Below, piece by piece: positions 59,018 through 64,000 of a stretch of 64,000 nucleotides of DNA. The DNA is taken from NCBI GenBank assembly GCA_013215505.1, contig JABSQZ010000011.1, positions 118,138-182,137 of the forward strand, read 5' to 3'. The notes under the pieces were generated by a model. It searched no databases. It worked only from the letters and a program-made list of their open reading frames with translations, and was not told the origin of the DNA. This DNA is from Oceanospirillaceae bacterium. GTDB taxonomy: Bacteria > Pseudomonadota > Gammaproteobacteria > Pseudomonadales > Balneatricaceae. Numbering within the stretch: the stretch's first letter is position 1; each line of letters starts with the position of its first letter. The position numbers and the translations under genes are program-made.

Positions 59018-59426
59018 CAAGCGAAAATAGCGCTTTTTTATGCATGATAGCGCTTACTACCCAACTGATCTGAAATTGGCGGCACGACTAGCTTAAGGAA
59101 AGGTAATTAAGTAGTCAGTAGTCAGTAGTCAGTAGTCAGTAGTCAGTAGTCAGTAGTCAGTAGTCAGTAGTCAGTAGTCAGTAGTCAGGTAATACTGCGG
59201 AATTATTTACAATAATATTAGGTTATTAGTGTGCTAATTTCTCTTAGAATTCACATTTCTACAATCACCGAATCAAAGATAAAGTAAGCACTCATTTATA
59301 ATCTTAAAAAACTAAGGATATCCACGCAAGTAGTCAAAGCACCCCGGGAGCTAGAACTATTGCAAGCCGAATATACCATGAGCGGGAACAATGTAGGCCG
59401 TTCCCAAGCGGGATGTGCTAGTACAG
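59018..59426 (+). repeat. Intergenic with 11 perfect GTAGTCA heptamers
   Basis: At 59111-59187 there are 11 identical 7-bp units GTAGTCA (77 bp). The array follows the broken small-protein gene, which is on the same strand. Nothing else can be assigned; the rest is AT-rich. The epimerase gene ends at 59427 on the other strand. Confidence 0.95.
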
Positions 59427-60392
59427 TTAATTAAACTTTTTACCCGTGTCTATGTACCAATCACGTATTGATGTATCCAATTCATAGGAAAACTTATACC
59501 CATGATCTACCAACCATTTAGGTTCAATATTGGTCGATTTTACCAATTTCAATACCCTTTCCTGATTTATTCCAAGATGAAACTGGTCGAATACACTTAA
59601 TAATCTAGCCGCGTATATCACAAGTTTTATCGGCACCATGAATGACTTTACTTTATGAAAATAATTTCTCTTAAAACATTCAACTATATCCTCGATGCTA
59701 TATTTTTTTGGAAAAACTGCATTAAAAACCACTATCCTTTCGTTATTTCTCTGGGCAAAATCTATCGAAGCCAATAATTCCTTAATATATATGCAGCCCT
59801 TAATTGTATCCTTCCGGCCTGGATAAATAAAAAATCCTTTATCTAATATTCTTGCCAGCCTTGAGTAATTTCCCCCTTCGCCTTTACCAAATACCACTGA
59901 CGGTCTTACAATTATTAATTTTGCTCCGGCATTAGTATCAAACCATTGTTTATGAATACCTTCTGCCTGGGTTTTTGAAACACCATATGCGCTGGTTGGC
60001 AGCAAGTTACTTGCTTCATTTTTTTCTTCCTCACTGCTGCCATATACAGCAATTGAGCTTGTAAATATAATTTCCTTTATCGATTCTTTTGATGCAAATT
60101 TTGTTACTTCTAGCGCACCAAATACATTGGTAGAGAAATACTCAATGTCTTCGTGACCTGGGGTAGTGTGTATAGCTGCAAAGTTATATATTGTATCAAT
60201 ATTTGATCTGATTTTTAATTTACTTAGATCTCTAACGTCTGCATATATATATTCAACAGATTTATGTTTTTTTTCTGGGTCTTTAATATCTGCAGATATT
60301 ATTTTAATATTTTTATTGACTAACTGATTGATTAAATGGGTACCAATAAAACCTGAACCACCAAAAATTATAATATGTTTTATTTTGTCCAT
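59427..60392 (-). CDS. NAD-dependent sugar epimerase/dehydratase
   Basis: A 321-residue extended short-chain dehydrogenase/reductase: IIFGGSGFIGTHLINQLVNK (NAD loop), TIYNFAAIHTTPGHEDIEYF, FTSSIAVYGSS and the catalytic YGVSKTQAEGIHKQW (Y-x3-K), then PSVVFGKGEGGNYSRLARIL. The C-terminal part has the substrate-side motif common in polysaccharide epimerases, e.g. UDP-GlcNAc/GalNAc-type. GGAG precedes the start. A broken second copy heads cluster 1 (40480-40958), so this one may act for both clusters. Substrate is not known. Confidence 0.88.
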   Translation of the reverse strand: MDKIKHIIIFGGSGFIGTHLINQLVNKNIKIISADIKDPEKKHKSVEYIYADVRDLSKLKIRSNIDTIYNFAAIHTTPGHEDIEYFSTNVFGALEVTKFASKESIKEIIFTSSIAVYGSSEEEKNEASNLLPTSAYGVSKTQAEGIHKQWFDTNAGAKLIIVRPSVVFGKGEGGNYSRLARILDKGFFIYPGRKDTIKGCIYIKELLASIDFAQRNNERIVVFNAVFPKKYSIEDIVECFKRNYFHKVKSFMVPIKLVIYAARLLSVFDQFHLGINQERVLKLVKSTNIEPKWLVDHGYKFSYELDTSIRDWYIDTGKKFN

Positions 60393-61104
60393 CCTATTCT
60401 CCGTTCATTTTAATTCCAGTCAATACATTTCGACAACCTTAGAACTAGAAAAACCCTGATTAGGGTAATACATACTTCTATAGCGTTTTCAAATATTTAT
60501 TTTTCCTATAACACAACGTTTTACACGTTTATTATTTGAAGATACCAATTTAAAATCTTTGATTATTCATACTACAAATCAGTTATTTCATCCATAGCTA
60601 ACACCTTGCGTTATTAAAACTCTATACACTATCTTTAATAGTTTTAGAAACTGTTCAATCATGTAAATCGGCAAACTATCTACGGGAGGCGAACACTTGA
60701 TTCTTTTTGAATAATTTGTAATATTTTTTATATCTTTTACACACTTATGTTTTTTACTATATATTTGTAGAAATATATAGTAAAAAAATATTCTTCAGAT
60801 CTAGGATAGTTGAATTGCTTTGGTTAAGGAATATTATTGCTTTTCGCAGGAGTTATTAATATTTTTCCTTAAGAATAATTTTTAATTTAAATTTCGACTA
60901 CATTGTTGGTATGAACTTTTTATTTTGACAAATTGAATTCTAATAAAATGTGAATTTTCAAATAATAATGTATTAAATTACTATAATATTCAGAGGGTTC
61001 TGTTTGCGAATTTCACTAAGGAATATGCGATTCATTCCCGATATTAACTAATAGTGGCTTAATCACGGTAAGGTTGTGTTGATGGCACAGTAATTAGGGC
61101 ATTC
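60393..61104. other. AT-rich stretch with a perfect 17-bp palindrome
   Basis: About 710 bp without a gene, upstream of the epimerase. At 60750-60787 there is a perfect inverted repeat: arms of 17 bp (TTTTTTACTATATATTT and its complement) around a GTAG loop. With T and A runs at both ends it can act as a bidirectional terminator; an operator is the alternative. No promoter is assigned. Confidence 0.6.
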
Positions 61105-62040
61105 GGAAATAGATTCAAAATACATCACTTTAAAACTCGCAAAGAGGTTTTTCTGAACAGATGGAGTTCTTATTCCCTGGAATAGACTTGTAGCGCTGAT
61201 TGAGCCTAGCTGCCCTAAAGCAGGTAATGGTCGTAGGCCTTACCAGCTAGAATTAATGTTAGGTGCTCACTGTTTACTGCAATGGCATAACTTAAGTTAT
61301 GCAGCGACCGAAGATTTGCTCTACGAAAATCCTCAATGAGACGTTTCTCCCACTTGTCATTAGATAGATCTATACCAGGCCATACAACTATCATAAAACT
61401 TCGCCACTCACTGGAGGAACATTGCTTAGGTCGGCAGATTTTCGATGCTATAAATCAATTTCTTGAGGAGTCGGGAGTGTTGATGATAGAAGATACCTCA
61501 ACTGATACGACTATTATTGAATCGCCATCCTCGACTTAGAATAAACTGAATCAACCTGATCTAGAGGTGCATCAATCAAAGAAAGCCAACCAATGGCACT
61601 CTGGTATGGAAGCCAGTATTAGCGTCGATGTTCAAACAGGCTGGCTCATACATTTATAATAACAGCGGTCAACGGGCATGATCTTTGCCAAGCCGATCAA
61701 CTTCTGCAGGATGAAATGGAACATTTTTTTGCGGTTCAGGAAATCGTGGAACGCGAAAGCCAGAAGAACTTAACGAAACGACCGCTGCTTTGTATATCAC
61801 AGAGCAGCCGAGTAAAGTCAAAAACTGAAGAAGCATCCTAGAGTCAATATAATGGCGATTAACAAACATTATTTAAAAGCCTGTGTACGCGCTTTTGTTG
61901 AGCACCCTATCAGAATTATTAAATGCCAGTTTGGCTCTAAACAGCGCGCTATCGCGGCATCGCGGAAAATCGATAACAAATTGGCAGTTCTGTTCGCTCT
62001 GGAAAATATTTACAGACTGAGTCAGTTCATAAAGCTTTAG
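61105..62040 (+). pseudogene. IS5-family transposase, heavily decayed
   Basis: Fragments in several plus-strand frames, in order: [30 protein letters not shown] and [56 protein letters not shown] (first catalytic Asp region); then near the end FVEHPIRIIKCQFGSKQRAI (normally VEHPFRVIKRQFGY). At least four frame changes and stops; no terminal inverted repeats could be defined by eye. An old insertion between the epimerase and the membrane protein. Confidence 0.85.
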
Positions 62041-62195
62041 GATAGCTACATTAAAAAAGACGGAAAACCGCCTTGTCAGCTGAACTACTCCTGAATTAGG
62101 CGAAAAATACTGGATAAAATAGCAAAATATTCCTACGATGTTATACATGGATAGATTTTAACACTTAATCGCTGTTCCCCTAGATTGAGGTTAGC

Positions 62196-62930
62196 ATGTT
62201 AAGAATAGGCTATCGTATATCCGACAAGGTCACAAAATTTCTAGTAATTCAAGTATTAGTTACGACCAATATTGGGTGGGTGTTATTGGCATTTATAAAC
62301 CCGTCATTGGCGGTAGATCTGACTAAAGAAGATAACATTCTTCAATGGCTCCAAGTTCTTTTTTTGCTTGCTACAGCCTTTTATTGTTTAAAGATTTATC
62401 GAGGCTATCGTCTCTTACAGGAAAAAAAACTAATAGCGATAGCATTTTTAATATTTTTTATATTAACACTTTTTGTAGCATTTGAAGAAATTAGCTGGGG
62501 ACAGAGGATTTTTGGTATAGCAACCCCCGATTTTATTAAAGAAGTTAATCTACAAAATGAAATCACGATTCATAACCTTTCATATTTTCAGAGAGTCCGA
62601 CACTGGTTGTTGATATTATTTGGTGGTACTGGACTAATTCTTATTTACCAGCAAACATATATATATAAAATAAATGCACAGTTATTGGCTTTGTCCCCAC
62701 CTACTTTCTTCAGCACTGCATTTTTGCTAGTTCTAATAAGCGGCATGACACTTGAAATAGCATATTTATTCATAAAAGTAGCTCCTGGTGATATTGCAAA
62801 TGAAGTTCGATATTGGGCAGGTAGGTTTTCAGAAATTGGTGAATTTGGGGTTTCCATCACAGCATTTTCCTACGCCTCGAATAAGTTAAATTCTCTGCTT
62901 TCATCTCCCCTTAAAGAAAAACCCAAATAA
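62196..62930 (+). CDS. Unrecognised polytopic membrane protein
   Basis: A 244-residue protein with about six predicted membrane helices (near 18-38, 50-66, 80-98, 132-152, 168-190 and a weaker one at the end). A conserved-looking hydrophilic block, FEEISWGQRIFGIATPDFI (about 101-119) then NLQNEITIHNLSYFQR, follows helix 3 and carries acidic, Trp, Arg and His residues suitable for an active site. GAGG precedes the ATG. I do not recognise a named family. It lies alone between a dead transposase and a heptamer array, near cysQ. Confidence 0.7.
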   Translation: MLRIGYRISDKVTKFLVIQVLVTTNIGWVLLAFINPSLAVDLTKEDNILQWLQVLFLLATAFYCLKIYRGYRLLQEKKLIAIAFLIFFILTLFVAFEEISWGQRIFGIATPDFIKEVNLQNEITIHNLSYFQRVRHWLLILFGGTGLILIYQQTYIYKINAQLLALSPPTFFSTAFLLVLISGMTLEIAYLFIKVAPGDIANEVRYWAGRFSEIGEFGVSITAFSYASNKLNSLLSSPLKEKPK

Positions 62931-63011
62931 AAAGTGCGGCGAAAAGTCAGTCGGAAATTAAATACACGCAGGCTAAGTTGTTAAATACTATGCAGCGGCA
63001 GTCAGTCTTGA

Positions 63012-63095
63012 GTAGCGAGTAGCGAGTAGCGAGTAGCGAGTAGCGAGTAGCGAGTAGCGAGTAGCGAGTAGCGAGTAGCGAGTAGCGAGTAGCGA
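63012..63095 (+). repeat. Twelve perfect GTAGCGA heptamers
   Basis: 84 bp of exact 7-bp units GTAGCGA, 82 bp after the stop of the membrane-protein gene and on its coding strand. Together with the 59111 array it is the purest example of the heptamer family in this window. Confidence 0.97.
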
Positions 63096-63209
63096 GTAGG
63101 ATGCAACGCATCAGATTTTATTATCAACTATTTTTGATAGAATGTTTGGAAACTTCTATGGATAAACAGAGGCTTTTGGCACTGTAAATGCCTTCTCCAT
63201 GGAGGATTT

Positions 63210-63353
63210 ATGACCACACTTATTGTGACACAAGCCAATTCCATACTTGACAGTCTAATAGACGAAACCCAGGCCACTGATAAGTTGTCAGTTACATATA
63301 AAACCAATAGCTATAAATGCCAAGAACACTGCCCTAAATCAGTCCGTCTTTGA
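63210..63353 (+). pseudogene. Phd/YefM-type antitoxin remnant
   Basis: A 47-codon frame with GGAGG just upstream. Its first 30 residues (MTTLIVTQANSILDSLIDET) match the N-terminus of YefM/Phd antitoxins, which normally run MTTLTVTQAR..LxxLIDE. The frame then loses similarity and stops early; no toxin gene follows. Likely a relic of a toxin-antitoxin pair. Confidence 0.55.
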
Positions 63354-63360
63354 TTTTTCA

Positions 63361-63455
63361 TTTACCATTTAACTTACGACTGCCGACTGCCGACTCATTA
63401 CTCACGACTGTCAATGCCCGTTAACTTACAACTTCCGACTCACTACTTCCGACTA
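63361..63455 (-). repeat. Heptamer units at and beyond the cysQ 3' end
   Basis: On the minus strand GTCGGAA, GTAGTGA, GTCGGAA and GTTGTAA, then the stop TAA inside GTTAACG, and further GTCGTGA, GTAATGA, GTCGGCA, GTCGGCA and GTCGTAA. The first four units encode the last residues of CysQ (VGSSESEVVS). Confidence 0.9.
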
Positions 63456-64000
63456 TCTCCCCTGCCCAAGCTTGGTCAACATCAGCACAGACAATAAAAA
63501 AGGGATTTAATAATGTATCCGGGCGAGTGTTGTATACCAAAGGTTTCAGGCTTGGGTATTCCAACACCTTACCACCCGCTGCATTAACCACTGCATGCGC
63601 TGCTGCTGTATCCCATTCACTTGTTAAGCCTAGCCGTGGGTACAAATCGGCGGCACCTTCAGCGACTAAACAAAGCTTTAGGGAGCTACCCATACTAATC
63701 ACATCAGTATCAGCAAACTTTTTTACAAAGGCTTTAAACTCATCCGATTGATGGGATCGACTGCCGACAATGCGCCACTGATCAGCTAAGCCTGGTATTT
63801 TAGCGGTGCTGATATCTGTTTTAACGCCCTTCTCCAATTTATAGGCTCCACTTGCGCCACCTACATAAAACACCTCGGGAACAGGGGCATAAACAACCCC
63901 AAACACCGGTAAGCCATCGTCAATTAAAGCGATATTAACGGTAAATTCACCGTTGCGCTTTATAAATTCTTTAGTGCCATCTAAGGGATCTATCAACCAA
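63421..64000 (-). CDS. cysQ: 3'(2'),5'-bisphosphate nucleotidase CysQ, partial
   Basis: CysQ removes the 3' phosphate from PAP, the by-product of sulfotransferases, and can act on PAPS. The visible 192 residues begin at DPLDGTKEFIKRNGEFTVNI, the metal-binding motif of the inositol-phosphatase fold; ADQWRIVGSRSHQSDEFKAF, DVISMGSSLKLCLVAEGAAD and YPRLGLTSEWDTAAAHAVVN follow in normal order. The N-terminal part lies beyond the window. The last ten residues (VGSSESEVVS) are encoded by heptamer repeats and replace the usual ending. A decayed second version is at 41300-41871. PAP removal fits the two sulfotransferases of cluster 1. Confidence 0.95.
   Translation of the reverse strand, partial: WLIDPLDGTKEFIKRNGEFTVNIALIDDGLPVFGVVYAPVPEVFYVGGASGAYKLEKGVKTDISTAKIPGLADQWRIVGSRSHQSDEFKAFVKKFADTDVISMGSSLKLCLVAEGAADLYPRLGLTSEWDTAAAHAVVNAAGGKVLEYPSLKPLVYNTRPDTLLNPFFIVCADVDQAWAGEIVGSSESEVVS

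Noticed and set aside
59111-63095. CRISPR arrays at the perfect repeat blocks
   Set aside because: The units are 7 bp with no spacers and no cas genes; they are simple tandem repeats.
63210-63353. Working toxin-antitoxin pair
   Set aside because: Only the first part of a Phd/YefM-like antitoxin is recognisable and no toxin gene follows.

Overview
The window looks like a chromosome segment of a marine-type gammaproteobacterium. The evidence is a conserved housekeeping block, rnpB - rsmI - lpoA - yraN - diaA - dolP - sspB - sspA - petCBA - rpsI - rplM - zapE, whose gene order I recall from Pseudomonas and relatives, together with LpoA, DolP, SspA/SspB and a bc1 complex. The genus cannot be fixed from the sequence alone. 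The housekeeping block has moderate GC; the polysaccharide region from about 24 kb onward is clearly more AT-rich, as expected for acquired surface-polymer genes.

Layout. 1-2.76 kb is a decayed integration site. It holds a 150-bp copy of the rnpB 3' part, the C-terminal end of a tyrosine recombinase, one methyltransferase gene, and two short tandem copies of the rnpB tail with terminators, next to intact rnpB (2.76-3.13 kb). 3.2-16.6 kb is the housekeeping block followed by mobA, moaB and srkA. 16.9-22.5 kb is an exopolysaccharide secretion operon resembling vpsM-N-O-P: outer-membrane barrel, short OPX protein, Wzc-type kinase, PHP-type phosphatase and a VpsP-like protein. An RTX protein and the WcaJ/VpsL-type initiating transferase follow on the minus strand.

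26-41 kb is polysaccharide cluster 1. It starts with a small secreted Gly/Ala-rich protein and IS3 remnants. A minus-strand operon then encodes an acyltransferase, polymerase, flippase, glycosyltransferases, two sulfotransferases and a GH16 hydrolase. 40.5-44.4 kb is a graveyard of broken genes: an epimerase, cysQ, cysD, cysN and cysC, that is, a lost sulfate-activation (PAPS) module. 44.8-57.4 kb is polysaccharide cluster 2, a typical O-antigen-like operon making a dTDP-3-acetamido-3,6-dideoxyhexose (rmlB, rmlA, fdtA, fdtC, fdtB) with its own flippase, glycosyltransferases and polymerase. 58.2-64 kb carries second versions of genes seen to the left: a broken copy of the small secreted protein, an intact epimerase and an intact cysQ running off the window. 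A dead IS5-type transposase and an unrecognised membrane protein lie among them.

The genes fit one theme: assembly, sulfation, acylation and export of surface polysaccharide, with two repeat-unit clusters sharing one visible export apparatus and one visible initiating enzyme. Two less expected signals are worth following. One is a family of in-phase 7-bp repeats that collects at gene 3' ends, mostly with the same strand sense as the gene, and forms the C-terminal codons of cysQ. The other is a set of duplicated and reciprocally decayed modules around the two clusters. I did not find a clear new defence system or CRISPR array.
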